Assembly: GCF_004402045.1 (NCBI RefSeq)
Contig: NZ_SOMG01000008.1
Span: forward strand, 34,177-98,176
Source: Lelliottia nimipressuralis
GTDB taxonomy: Bacteria; Pseudomonadota; Gammaproteobacteria; Enterobacterales; Enterobacteriaceae
Direction: 5' to 3'
Length of the DNA: 64,000 nt
Under the pieces are notes generated by a model. It saw nothing but the letters and a program-made list of their open reading frames with translations. It did no database searches and had not been told where the DNA came from. Below are positions 21,480 through 30,287 of this stretch, one piece after another. Position 1 is the stretch's first letter, and the number at the start of each line of letters is the position of its first letter. The position numbers and the translations under genes are program-made.

Positions 21480-21508
21480 ATGTGATCGGGTTTATAATTT
21501 TGCGGTAT

Positions 21509-22504
21509 TTAGGCCGTCTGGCCTGGAGAGAATTCTGGCTGCCAGAGCACCTGAAGCCGTTCAATGTCGTCGCCGTTAATCAGCTGGCGCACCATATCGG
21601 CAATCTGTTTCCCGACGCCCTCACGGGTGGACTGGATCACCGCCGCAACGTCGATATCAACAATGCTGTCCTGCGGTAAGCCGTCGTAGACCACCAGTGA
21701 GACGGCATTTTCGCCAGTAAGGCGTCCCATCTGCGCCAGCGCCATTGCCGCGCCGTCGCCGTGGGTGTTGCAGTCGGTAATGATGGCCGTGGGGGGCTGC
21801 GGCAAAGAGAGCAGCTCTTTCGTGGTGGCATACCCCACGCGGCGCGAAGGGGGCATGGCGCGCAGCCACTCGCTGGACAGCCCGGCTTCCCGTAACGCGT
21901 CCAGATAGCCCTGACGACGCTGGGTGATGAATGCCTGATTATTGCTTTCGCCCAGTAGCGCAATGCGCTGATGACCTTTCTCGATCAGCCAGCGAGTGGC
22001 GTGATACGTGCCGGCATAGTTGTCGAAATCGAACCACGCATACGGCTGCGGCAGATGGCTGCGTCCGAGCGCCAGGAATGGGAATCCGGCGGCCTGCAGT
22101 TGCTCAAGACGCGGATCGTGATCCAGCGTATGCGCCACAATCAGTGCATCCACGCGCCGGCTTTGCACCATGCGCATATAGCTGTGCTTGTCAGCCAGAT
22201 CGTCATCGGCAATCAACAGCAAGTCTATTTCATGTCGCGCCAGTTCGTGGCTAATTTCGCCGACCATGTCCATAAAAACGCTGTTATTGAGCGGAACAGG
22301 ATGCACGGGGAAAACGAGCCCAACGGCGTCAATTTTGCCCATCTTCAGGCGGCGGGCAAATGTATTTGGTCGATAGCCACGGCGCTGGGCCTCAGCTTCC
22401 ACGCGTGCGCGCGTCTCGGCGGAGACATCATCATACCCGTTGAGCGCGCGGCTGACGGTGGTAACAGACAGCCCCAGTTCTTTAGCAATGGCTTTAAGCG
22501 ACAT
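21509..22504 (-). CDS. LacI-family repressor of the alpha-galactoside operon (RafR-like)
   Basis: 331 residues. N-terminal helix-turn-helix (LKAIAKELGLSVTTVSRALNG, about residues 3-23) and hinge, then a periplasmic-binding-type sugar domain (VGLVFPV ... CNTHGDGAAMALAQMGR). Immediately upstream of and co-oriented with the alpha-galactosidase and permease, with paired operators in between, so it is very likely their local repressor, relieved by an alpha-galactoside. Other galactoside regulators of the family are possible names. Confidence 0.88.
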   Translation of the reverse strand: MSLKAIAKELGLSVTTVSRALNGYDDVSAETRARVEAEAQRRGYRPNTFARRLKMGKIDAVGLVFPVHPVPLNNSVFMDMVGEISHELARHEIDLLLIADDDLADKHSYMRMVQSRRVDALIVAHTLDHDPRLEQLQAAGFPFLALGRSHLPQPYAWFDFDNYAGTYHATRWLIEKGHQRIALLGESNNQAFITQRRQGYLDALREAGLSSEWLRAMPPSRRVGYATTKELLSLPQPPTAIITDCNTHGDGAAMALAQMGRLTGENAVSLVVYDGLPQDSIVDIDVAAVIQSTREGVGKQIADMVRQLINGDDIERLQVLWQPEFSPGQTA

Positions 22505-22521
22505 GATTTTCCGTATCTTCG

Positions 22522-23070
22522 TTAATTTTGTTCTGCCACCAGCAGCGCGTGCGTATCGGGCTCCAGCGCCTTAAAGATATGCGGCCGATCGGCGGGGTAA
22601 CAAATGTAATCTCCCGGACCAAGCTCTTCCGCGGCGTCGACCAGGCCGACCATCGCCCGCCCCTGCGTCACAATAATGTGTTCAACCGAGCCGGGCGGGT
22701 GCGGCTGGGAAATACGGTCGGCCCCTGGTTGAGTCAGCAGCAGATAAATATCACGACGCGCGCCCGGTGGACATGCTGCCAGTAAAATAGCTTCATAATT
22801 AGCCTGCCCGGCGACCACTTTCGTCCCTTCACCGCGGCGGATCACCTGCGTGGTCGGGAGCTGCGGCTCAAGCAAGCGAGCGAAAGGAATATCCAGCGCC
22901 ACGCAAAGCGACCACAGCGTTTCCAGGCTAGGGTTACCGTTGCCGGACTCCAGCTGAGAAAGCGTGGATTTAGCGATCCCGGCACGACGGGCGATTTCCG
23001 CCAGTGAAAGTCCGGTTCGCAGGCGTTCTCGCACCAGACTTTTAGCGATCAGGCTGATTGGCTGCGTCAT
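22522..23070 (-). CDS. XRE-family regulator with cupin domain
   Basis: 182 residues. N-terminal XRE helix-turn-helix (LSLAEIARRAGIAKSTLSQLESG, about 21-43), then a small beta-barrel cupin (QPHPPGSVEHIIVTQGRAMVGL ... GDYICYPADRPHIFKAL). Proteins of this layout often control adjacent transporter genes. It is divergent from azlCD across about 100 bases that contain a palindrome, suggesting local control. The effector is unknown. Confidence 0.87.
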   Translation of the reverse strand: MTQPISLIAKSLVRERLRTGLSLAEIARRAGIAKSTLSQLESGNGNPSLETLWSLCVALDIPFARLLEPQLPTTQVIRRGEGTKVVAGQANYEAILLAACPPGARRDIYLLLTQPGADRISQPHPPGSVEHIIVTQGRAMVGLVDAAEELGPGDYICYPADRPHIFKALEPDTHALLVAEQN

Positions 23071-23094
23071 GTAACGGCCTCTTGTTCTATAAAT

Positions 23095-23109
23095 CGAACG
23101 AATCGTTCG
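23095..23109. promoter_or_regulatory. Candidate operator between the XRE regulator and azlCD
   Basis: The 15-base palindrome CGAACGA-A-TCGTTCG lies about 25 bases upstream of the regulator start. A further half site, CGTTCGAT, occurs at 23151-23158, next to azlC. A TATAAT (23138-23143) preceded by TTGAAA lies between them. Confidence 0.55.
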
Positions 23110-23172
23110 TCTTGAAAAATACTTTTGTTGCGTTCATTATAATGGATACCCGTTCGATATGGCTAAAATTGT

Positions 23173-23832
23173 ATGAAGCATTATCTCTCCTGCCTGAAAG
23201 GCGACACCATAAAAGCAATCATCCTGGTTTGCCTCGCGGTCGGCGTGGTCGGGATGTCCTACGGCTCCCTGGCGATGGCCTACGGTTTTCCGGTCTGGGT
23301 ACCGTTTGTACTCTCCATCACCGTGCTCGCGGGTGCGTCCGAATTTATGTTTATCGGCATTGTAGCGAGCGGTGGTAACCCGCTGGCGGCAGCGGCGGCA
23401 GGGTTGCTGGTCAACGCGCGCCATGTGCCGTTTGGCGTGACGGTGCGAGAACTGGTGGGTAAACGGGGCCTGAGCCTGTTGGGTTGCCACATCATGAACG
23501 ACGAAAGCGTGGTGTTTGGCCTGTCGCAAAAAACGCCCGAACAGCGCAAGGCGGCGTACTGGTTATGCGGTTTAGGCGTGGCGATTGTCTGGCCGCTGGG
23601 GGCCCTGCTGGGCGCCATGGTCGGCAAATTGCTACCGGATCCGGAAACCATTGGCCTGGATGCGGTATTTCCGGCCATATTGCTGGCGTTGGTGGTGCCC
23701 GCGTTTAAAAACCGTACCACGCTCATCCGCGCCTGCAGCGGTGCCCTTGTGTCACTGGCCGCCGTGCCGTTTGCCCCGGTGGGATTACCGGTGCTGCTCT
23801 CTTTACTGGGTCTCGCTGCGAGGAAAAAATAA
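23173..23832 (+). CDS. azlC: AzlC-type branched-chain amino acid exporter, large subunit
   Basis: 219 residues with about six membrane helices; the AzlC/YgaZ family hallmark NARHVPFGV is present (LLVNARHVPFGVTVREL, about 79-95). Exports branched-chain or related amino acids with AzlD. No good Shine-Dalgarno precedes the ATG; instead a five-codon frame (ATG 23159) ends in a TGA that overlaps the azlC ATG, suggesting coupled initiation. The azlC stop overlaps the azlD ATG. Confidence 0.88.
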   Translation: MKHYLSCLKGDTIKAIILVCLAVGVVGMSYGSLAMAYGFPVWVPFVLSITVLAGASEFMFIGIVASGGNPLAAAAAGLLVNARHVPFGVTVRELVGKRGLSLLGCHIMNDESVVFGLSQKTPEQRKAAYWLCGLGVAIVWPLGALLGAMVGKLLPDPETIGLDAVFPAILLALVVPAFKNRTTLIRACSGALVSLAAVPFAPVGLPVLLSLLGLAARKK

Positions 23833-24155
23833 TGGGAAATATGACGTTTTTTATTCTCGGCATCGCCATTTTGTCTGCGGGAACGTATCTGATGCGTCTT
23901 GGCGGGGCGAAACTCGGCAACAGGCTGGCATTGTCGGAACGTTCTCAGGCACTGCTTTCAGATGCGGCAACGGTATTGCTGTTTTCCGTGGCGCTGGCGA
24001 CCACGTTTTATGAAGGGGAACACTTCGCCGGCATGGCGCGCGTGCTGGGCGTGGCGTTTGCGGTATTTCTGGCCTGGCGAAAAATGCCGTTAATCGTGGT
24101 GATCGTGACCGCGGCGGTCATCACCGCGCTGCTGCGTCTGGCAGGGGTTCATTGA
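23832..24155 (+). CDS. azlD: AzlD-type amino acid exporter, small subunit
   Basis: 107 residues with three to four membrane helices (FFILGIAILSAGTYLMRLGG; DAATVLLFSVALATTFYE; LIVVIVTAAVITALL). AzlD/YgaH family, partner of AzlC. Its start codon overlaps the azlC stop (TAATG), the standard arrangement for this pair. Confidence 0.87.
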   Translation: MGNMTFFILGIAILSAGTYLMRLGGAKLGNRLALSERSQALLSDAATVLLFSVALATTFYEGEHFAGMARVLGVAFAVFLAWRKMPLIVVIVTAAVITALLRLAGVH

Positions 24156-24225
24156 TAATAAACTTTACCTGCCGAAGAACCTTTCGCCAGGTAAATCGGA
24201 ACATCTTGACCGTAAGACGCCATTA

Positions 24226-24810
24226 TCAACGGCCCTGGAGAGCCTCATAATTCACGGTCAGCTGCGCTTCCAGGTCCGTCGTGTTACGCGTTTTGAACGC
24301 ATCATTGTTGGTATAAGTCACAACGGAGAGAGTAACGACCAACTGCTGGCCCACCGCCTCCTGGCCGTTAACCGCAGCGAGGGACATACCCGGCAGCAGC
24401 GTAACCTCCGCCGCCCCGGCAGTCAGCTGTTCTGAACCGCGCGGCACAACGGCCAGTTGTACAACGCCACTGTCTACCCGTGCCGCTTTCGCTGTGATTT
24501 TCATCGCCCCGTTCTCGCTGAAGCGATACGCTTTATTCCCACGCGCCGGACCGTCCACCCACAGGCGGATCCTGCGCTTGTCCGGGCAGAACACCGACAC
24601 CTGTATTTCCCGCTCCACCGAGGCGTACCCCTAGTAATGCTTGCCGGCAATGTCCGTACTGACCTCGCGCATCGCCTCCCGACGCAGGCGTCCATAGTCG
24701 ATATTCTTCACCGATGAAACCACCTGACACCCCTCTTCTGCCATGGCTGAAGATGCATGGCCGATGGCCACGCAGGCCACCAGTAGCGGCAGCAAAAACG
24801 TGCGATTCAT
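24226..24810 (-). pseudogene. Fimbrial minor/tip subunit interrupted by an amber codon
   Basis: The reading frame from ATG 24810 encodes a signal peptide (NRTFLLPLLVACVAIGHASSAMA) and a short secreted protein, but is broken by TAG at 24631-24633 (residue 60) and then continues in the same frame to 24226, for 194 sense positions in all. The two halves each carry one Cys (EEGCQVV and VSVFCPDK), as expected for the disulfide of a pilin-like domain. It is the last gene of a chaperone-usher operon, 20 bases after the usher, so it is likely a minor or adhesive subunit. The single in-frame stop, with no other damage, suggests recent loss, or suppressible readthrough, or a sequencing error. Confidence 0.75.
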
Positions 24811-24830
24811 GACGTTCACTCCCTGTTTGG

Positions 24831-27257
24831 TTAGAGACATTTTCCGTTTATCTCCTCGTAAAATTTGTTTGGATCCGCTTCCGGAAGAGTGTAGGTCAAC
24901 ACACATCGCCCCTCGTCCAGCTTCGCGTACAGCGTCTGGCTGGCAGAGATATCGTTCAGGAAGATCATACCGTCCTCCGGTGCGGAAGTGAGGTATTCCC
25001 CCTTGTCGTTCACGACAGAGACTCCCTTCTGCAGCGGCGTACCGTCGGCGCGCGTAATATTAAGCAGCACGCGGCGCTGGCTCAGCGTGGTGAACTTCCA
25101 GTTCGCGAACGCCCCGTGAGATGCTTTCAGCGACGCATGGCCGTTCCTCACGTCCAGGTTGCCCGGCAGGCTCTGGGTATCAATTTCAACCGTGCTTGCA
25201 CTAAACGGTGCCAAAGCGGGAACGACCGCGCGACCCCATTTGTCCGTCCAGACATTGCCACGCGGCGTGCCGATCTCAACCCCGGCGACCGGTTTGTCCA
25301 GTGCTACCACCGCATAGGTATCCGTTATCGTATACGGCGAGAAGGTCACCCCCTCACCATGAGCAACAATGCCTCCGCTCAGTGCCGCCGAGTAGTTGCT
25401 GTTGCGCTCATTGTCACCCCCTGCCGCCAGGGCGAGCGTGGTGTAATGTAGATTGCTGCTCAGCGAGCTGTCCCAGTTGGTTACGCTGTCATCGTGATCC
25501 TGAGAGACACCCACCGTGTAGGTGTTTTCATCGTTGAACGAGCCCATCGCGCGAGTACCGTAGGAGGCTTTGCCTTCGTTTTCGCGATACCAGCTGTTGG
25601 TGGAGACGCCAGAGCGGCCTAGTGGAACCGACAGGTTCACGTAGAACAAGTCCTGGTCGCTTTCGCTCTTGTCGCCGCTGCTGATGTCTGATTCCCAGTT
25701 AACGCTGACGCTAACGTAGCGGAACGACTGCGACCATGAGGAAATGACACGACGACTGTTGTATTCGCTATTCCAGGTCTGGTTGTTGTAGTAACTCAGA
25801 GAAAAACGCCCCAGCGTCGAGCTCGACCAGTTGATACCGACGTTGGTGTCATATTTGGTGGGCGAGAAATCGTCGTCACCGTACAGCTCCTCCATTTCAC
25901 GGTACTTCGGCGTGCCATAGCTGCCCCCGAGCGAAACCCCCAGGCCCCACGGCAATGCATAGCCGAGATCTAGCGTGGTTTTATTGCCGTCGGTCTGCGA
26001 AAGGTTATCAATCGAGCCGAGGAAGCCCAGGGAAGCGGACAAATTCTGTGCCGGTACGGCATCGATGTTGGCAGAAAAACCGTAGTAGTGGTTATCTGCC
26101 ATTACCATGCCAGCGAGAAAATTCATGCGGTTGTTGATAGACCAGCCGTCCGACGCGGCGACAATCCACGGCTGTTCGAAGTGAGTCTCCATGTCCTGCG
26201 CACGTCCCACGGCCATCGAAAACCCTGGCGCGCGACCCACATGGTTGCTGCGGAAGGTGCTGGCGGCAACCGTGAAGTGACTTTCGCTACCGTCGATTTC
26301 CGTTACCGTGACGTTTAAATCCGTATTGAGACTGACGATCGGCACATCGCTTAAGGTGAATGGCCCAGCCGGCACCAGCGTAGATAAAATCAGCTGGCCG
26401 CCCTGGCGGATATCAACCCGGGCCTGGGCATTACGGGCGATACTGCTCACTTCAATACCGCTACCGCCGCCCGGCTGGAGCGCGCGATCCGGCATCAGCT
26501 GCACGCCGTAAATGCCCGGTATACTGAAGCGGCTGTTGGCAACGTTGATCTGCCCGCCCTGTACCATCACGTCGTAGTCGGTAAAGGTGCGCTGAACATA
26601 GGTGTAGAGCGATTCGCTTCTAAACGCCATGCCATTGCCATCGCTGATAAACTGCGCGCTGCGCGCAATCCAGTCACCTGCGTTAAAGCCAAACTCAAAG
26701 GAGGACTGGAAGCGATCGGATTTATCATCCTCAAAATCATAATGGGTGCCAAACATGGAGTAGTTCAGCATAGCCGCGCGTCCGCCGCGCACATCAGCCA
26801 CCTGGCGGCCGCTTTCCGGGTTAATTGCCTCTGGCGGGACAACTACCGAAATTTCTTCAAGATCCGGTGAAGTGCTCACCGTGGCATTTTTCCAGTACTG
26901 ATGAATTAACGGACAGGCTCCACGTCTGATTTTTTTATATAGCCCGGCGCCCTCCAGAAATTCACTGTCAACACAAGGGATACCTTCTTCATTAAATTTC
27001 ACGGGCATAATACCGCGTTTTTTACCGTTAATAAGTACGGTAACATTATGATAGCCCGGCATAAATCGCGGTGCAGCAGCATAATATTCAGCAATAGCCG
27101 GATCGAGGCCGCTCTCTTTTAACGCATCGGTATCGAATATCGCTCTTGCCAGCTCCATTGAAGGCGCTGAGACTGGCATTATTTCCGCGCGAATACTTAA
27201 TGCCACTGCGCTCAGACAAAATGCCAGCACACCTATTCTACCAGGAGAAGATATCAT
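24831..27257 (-). CDS. Fimbrial outer-membrane usher (FimD/YehB class)
   Basis: 808 residues, usher length. Signal sequence, N-terminal chaperone-binding domain (with VNINGKKRGIMPV-like strand), a 24-strand barrel with a plug region, and C-terminal domains ending with the family's Cys pair (RCVLTY ... NGKCL). It threads chaperone-bound subunits across the outer membrane. The start at ATG 27257 is chosen over GTG 27263; the ribosome site is weak (GGGGTGG). It follows the chaperone by 17 bases. The order subunit-chaperone-usher-minor subunit resembles E. coli yeh/yhc loci. Confidence 0.92.
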   Translation of the reverse strand: MISSPGRIGVLAFCLSAVALSIRAEIMPVSAPSMELARAIFDTDALKESGLDPAIAEYYAAAPRFMPGYHNVTVLINGKKRGIMPVKFNEEGIPCVDSEFLEGAGLYKKIRRGACPLIHQYWKNATVSTSPDLEEISVVVPPEAINPESGRQVADVRGGRAAMLNYSMFGTHYDFEDDKSDRFQSSFEFGFNAGDWIARSAQFISDGNGMAFRSESLYTYVQRTFTDYDVMVQGGQINVANSRFSIPGIYGVQLMPDRALQPGGGSGIEVSSIARNAQARVDIRQGGQLILSTLVPAGPFTLSDVPIVSLNTDLNVTVTEIDGSESHFTVAASTFRSNHVGRAPGFSMAVGRAQDMETHFEQPWIVAASDGWSINNRMNFLAGMVMADNHYYGFSANIDAVPAQNLSASLGFLGSIDNLSQTDGNKTTLDLGYALPWGLGVSLGGSYGTPKYREMEELYGDDDFSPTKYDTNVGINWSSSTLGRFSLSYYNNQTWNSEYNSRRVISSWSQSFRYVSVSVNWESDISSGDKSESDQDLFYVNLSVPLGRSGVSTNSWYRENEGKASYGTRAMGSFNDENTYTVGVSQDHDDSVTNWDSSLSSNLHYTTLALAAGGDNERNSNYSAALSGGIVAHGEGVTFSPYTITDTYAVVALDKPVAGVEIGTPRGNVWTDKWGRAVVPALAPFSASTVEIDTQSLPGNLDVRNGHASLKASHGAFANWKFTTLSQRRVLLNITRADGTPLQKGVSVVNDKGEYLTSAPEDGMIFLNDISASQTLYAKLDEGRCVLTYTLPEADPNKFYEEINGKCL

Positions 27258-27274
27258 GACCACCCCGTCTATTA

Positions 27275-27958
27275 TTATTTTAGTTCTGCAACGTAAGAAT
27301 CGGCTTTATAGCCAAAACGAGTAGCGGGATACATTTCAATCTTTTTGTCCAGGTCTGATATGTTATTCTCTGGCTTAGCCGTCAGCGTCTGACCGGGCAG
27401 AATATAACTCTTATCTAATTTCACCTTTGTTCCGGATGGCAGTAATTTTGCGCTCTGCTCCATGCGGACCACATAAGGCGTATCATTGACTACAGTCAGA
27501 CTACCGTTTGCGATCTGCCAGCGCAGATCCTTCCATGGCTCCAGGTTCACCCTGAGACCCACCGGGCGAATAATCACGGGCAGATTTTGGCTGAAGACCA
27601 TTTTAACTTTATTCTGTTCACGCTGCGGAATGGTGGCAAAAATGACGCGTTTTAAATGTTCGGTTTTTAATTTTTCTGCGCTCTCTTTTAAAACAAAGCG
27701 CACACGCTGGGTTTTGCCCGCGTCTACACGAACCACCGGCTGGGTGACGATAACGCCGGGTTTTGGATCGTCCGGTAAATCAACAATGCGGGTATACAGC
27801 AGCTGGGCGGTATCGTCGGTATTTTTCACATCCATGCTAGCCCCTTGCTCGTCTTCGTTTATTAACAGCAGTGACGTGTCCGGCACCATTCCGGTAGCAA
27901 ACGTCTGCAAAGACGTAAAAAGACAAGCGCAGAGCAACGCTTTTTTAAAGTGAATCAT
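27275..27958 (-). CDS. Periplasmic fimbrial chaperone
   Basis: 227 residues. Signal peptide (FKKALLCACLFTSLQTFA) then two Ig-like domains of the PapD/FimC type. Typical features are DTSLLLINEDEQGASMDVKN at the start of domain 1, the basic-site region (VDAGKTQRVRFVLK), and the conserved FATIPQ strand. Donates a strand to fimbrial subunits and delivers them to the usher encoded next. Confidence 0.92.
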   Translation of the reverse strand: MIHFKKALLCACLFTSLQTFATGMVPDTSLLLINEDEQGASMDVKNTDDTAQLLYTRIVDLPDDPKPGVIVTQPVVRVDAGKTQRVRFVLKESAEKLKTEHLKRVIFATIPQREQNKVKMVFSQNLPVIIRPVGLRVNLEPWKDLRWQIANGSLTVVNDTPYVVRMEQSAKLLPSGTKVKLDKSYILPGQTLTAKPENNISDLDKKIEMYPATRFGYKADSYVAELK

Positions 27959-27975
27959 AATATTAGTCCATTAAT

Positions 27976-28001
27976 ACTGCCCCCCTTATTCGGGGAGCAG
28001 T
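27976..28001 (-). promoter_or_regulatory. Hairpin between pilin and chaperone genes
   Basis: On the minus strand, CTGCTCCCCGAA/TAAGGGGGGCAG forms an imperfect hairpin without a T-run between the major subunit stop and the chaperone start. Such hairpins commonly protect pilin mRNA and keep distal genes at lower level; that role is inferred. Confidence 0.5.
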
Positions 28002-28022
28002 GAATTATCAGCAAAGTGATAA

Positions 28023-28718
28023 TTAGAGGTAAACCAGCTCAACGTTGGTTAAACCGTCCAGCGTAACTTCATCAGTAATGCTTAAATCGTTAGTTGGGTT
28101 AATAGTGGCTTCCACAGCAACCTTAAAGTTGATTTTGGTTTGTGGTGCAAGCGCTACGCTATTCAGCGTGGTTCCAAAAGAATAAATTTCGCGATTGTCG
28201 CTGGCAATTTGCAGATGGTTAATCCCCCTTACGCCCCAGGAGCTACCGTTATCTAAACTCATTATAGGGTAGAGTGAATCGCCAGCATCGTTAGTGTTTG
28301 CACCCTGGGCGCGTGGTATGCCCAATGCATAGGCACCAATGTTTTTACCGTTATACGTTCCCAGACCGAAGGAAAATGTTGGTGAACCAGCAAAAGAATT
28401 AAAACCGATGTCGTCAGTTGGGGAAGACGCGTCACGAGCATCGGTAAACTTCACCGCAATGCGCGTGCTTTCTTCACAGGTAATGGTGATCGGAACTTCT
28501 TTCATGTCCTTCAGTTGCGTCACGCTGGTCGCGTTGAGTGCTGCCACTTTCATTGTGCCGAAGTCAGCGATACCGCCACCGCTTGGGAAGGACGGCGTAC
28601 AGGAAGACGGGAGAATTTTACCGGTCACTTTAATATCAACGCTTTCAGCGGCTGTGGCAGCGTTAACCGACAGCGCTAATACAGAGAGAAGCATTCCTTT
28701 TTTCAGAAGTGTGTTCAT
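28023..28718 (-). CDS. Major fimbrial subunit, DUF1120-like
   Basis: 231 residues. Signal peptide (LLKKGMLLSVLALSVNAATAA) then a pilin domain with two cysteines (SSCTPSF near 38-44 and ITCEEST) and a C-terminal beta-strand ending VELVYL, with the penultimate Tyr typical of chaperone-usher pilins. It is larger than FimA-type pilins and resembles the DUF1120 subunits of E. coli yhc/yeh loci. First gene of the fimbrial operon; AAGGAAA precedes the ATG. Confidence 0.85.
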   Translation of the reverse strand: MNTLLKKGMLLSVLALSVNAATAAESVDIKVTGKILPSSCTPSFPSGGGIADFGTMKVAALNATSVTQLKDMKEVPITITCEESTRIAVKFTDARDASSPTDDIGFNSFAGSPTFSFGLGTYNGKNIGAYALGIPRAQGANTNDAGDSLYPIMSLDNGSSWGVRGINHLQIASDNREIYSFGTTLNSVALAPQTKINFKVAVEATINPTNDLSITDEVTLDGLTNVELVYL

Positions 28719-29123
28719 TCTATTTCCTTATAAAGGTGAAAAACAAAAAAAGCCAAATGCAGGCATTTGGCAGAGAAGATGTGACATAATAAATATTACC
28801 TTTAGCAGAATATCAAACCCAATATTCACGTTCAACGGTAAGAGTTTCTTTTAGGATTTGTGCCCGACCCTTTCATTAATAACCAGGGTTATTGATTTAA
28901 TTTAAAAATAAATGTTCGCAAATAGAGATGCCAAACCCATTGAAATAACTCAAAAAACATCTTCACCAGACGGGTTAATTAATATTTTTGAGACGTTTAT
29001 TTAACAGGAGTGACTAAATAGATATGATAATAAAGAAGAGAGAGGCTTTTCGACTGAGTGTAACTCAGGTAGTCAGAAACACCTGTCCCTGCTCCAAAGA
29101 GCAAGGGACAGTGGCAACACAGC
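28719..29123. other. Intergenic region upstream of the fimbrial operon
   Basis: 405 AT-rich bases with no ORF of interest. A short hairpin (GCCAAATGC/GCATTTGGC, about 28750-28769) lies just upstream of the pilin gene, and a longer one (TGTCCCTGCTC/GAGCAAGGGACA, 29083-29110) lies past the DUF1471 stop and may end that transcript. I looked for an invertible-switch pair of inverted repeats and saw none. Confidence 0.5.
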
Positions 29124-29336
29124 TTATTTAGTCAGTTCAGCAGTCATGTGTACGCGGTTACCTGAGAACGCCTGGGTAATTTTGTAAGATGATGCGCCAG
29201 CTTCCTGAGCCTGAGCCGCGATTTTCGCTTCTGCGCCATCAATGGTAGACGCGGTTGCGGTCACGGTCTGCGCAGCGAAAGAACCGAAAGAAGTAGCCAG
29301 AGCGATTACAGCGACAAAAGTTTTGATGCTTTTCAT
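29124..29336 (-). CDS. DUF1471 (YhcN/BhsA-like) small periplasmic protein
   Basis: 70 residues: signal peptide KSIKTFVAVIALATSFGSFA cleaved before AQTVTATAST, then a compact domain with EAGASSYKITQAFSGNRVHMTAEL, the DUF1471 signature. Relatives such as BhsA, McbA and YhcN respond to acid, oxidant or copper stress and affect surface properties and biofilm. No specific orthologue can be named. AAAGGG lies upstream of the ATG. Confidence 0.85.
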   Translation of the reverse strand: MKSIKTFVAVIALATSFGSFAAQTVTATASTIDGAEAKIAAQAQEAGASSYKITQAFSGNRVHMTAELTK

Positions 29337-29450
29337 GATTTAAACCCTTTCATTAAGTTGTTTTGGTAAGGCACCGTGCCTTGATGAGATAAATACTAGA
29401 CCTCATCGTGAACAACTAAAAGCGGAAGGATTTGCTATTATCATTCAAAA

Positions 29451-30287
29451 TTATTGATTAACTATTAATCGCTGTGGGTGGGTATAAATTGTCGCCCTTC
29501 CCGGCTTACAGAAACCCACCAGCGTCAGATTGCAGCGCTCTGCCACCTCTACCGCCAGCGTGGTTGCCGCCGACACGGCAAACAGGATCTCTACCCCACA
29601 CATTGCCGATTTTTGCACCATCTCATAGCTGGCCCGGCTGGACACTAACGCGGCGCCCTGCTGCCACATCTCGCTTTCCTGCGCCCGGCGACCAAGTAGT
29701 TTATCCAGCGCCACGTGGCGGCCAACGTCCTCATGTCCCCCGGCGATATCGCCCGACGGCAGCACCCATGCAGCCGCGTGCGTACAGCCGCTCAGCTGGC
29801 CGATGGGCTGTACGTCGTTGAGATGCGCAAGCGCATGGTTGAGGTGAGCCAGATTAAAGGTCTGCGTAAACGGCAGGGGTGCAACAGGTTTGCCGATATC
29901 GTTGAGCTGCTCAACGCCACACACGCCGCAGCCGGTGCGCCCGGCAAGCGCGCGGCGGCGCTCTTTCAATCCCATAAAGCGGCGGCTGGACAGTTCAATT
30001 TGTACTTCAAGGCCGTTGCATGCCCGCACCACGTCCATGCCGTAAATCTCCTGTGGCTGTTCGATGATGCCTTCCGAAAGGGAGAACCCTATTGCGAACA
30101 GTTCAAGATCTTTCGGCGAAGCCATCATCACCACATGCGAGATGCCGTTGTAAACGAGCGCAACAGGCACTTCTTCCGCCAGATAATCGGGCGTGGCATG
30201 GGTAATGTGGGGCGGTCTGTGTACAGACAGTTCCACAATGCCGGCAGGCAGGGATGACGGATGGGGAGCACGGTTTTGTTTAGACAC
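29451..30287 (-). CDS. fdhD: FdhD, sulfur carrier for formate dehydrogenase maturation
   Basis: 278 residues. Transfers sulfur from IscS to the molybdenum cofactor so that formate dehydrogenases become active. The essential cysteines are in [13 protein letters not shown]; also SGCTHAAAW and [18 protein letters not shown]. The start is a GTG at 30287: AGGAA lies 7 bases upstream, and the length then fits E. coli (277). The open frame to 30341 is not supported. Divergent from fdoG, whose product it activates. Confidence 0.94.
   Translation of the reverse strand: MSKQNRAPHPSSLPAGIVELSVHRPPHITHATPDYLAEEVPVALVYNGISHVVMMASPKDLELFAIGFSLSEGIIEQPQEIYGMDVVRACNGLEVQIELSSRRFMGLKERRRALAGRTGCGVCGVEQLNDIGKPVAPLPFTQTFNLAHLNHALAHLNDVQPIGQLSGCTHAAAWVLPSGDIAGGHEDVGRHVALDKLLGRRAQESEMWQQGAALVSSRASYEMVQKSAMCGVEILFAVSAATTLAVEVAERCNLTLVGFCKPGRATIYTHPQRLIVNQ

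Noticed and set aside
28719..29123. Possible invertible promoter switch for fimbriae
   Set aside because: No matching inverted repeats flank the region and no recombinase gene is nearby.
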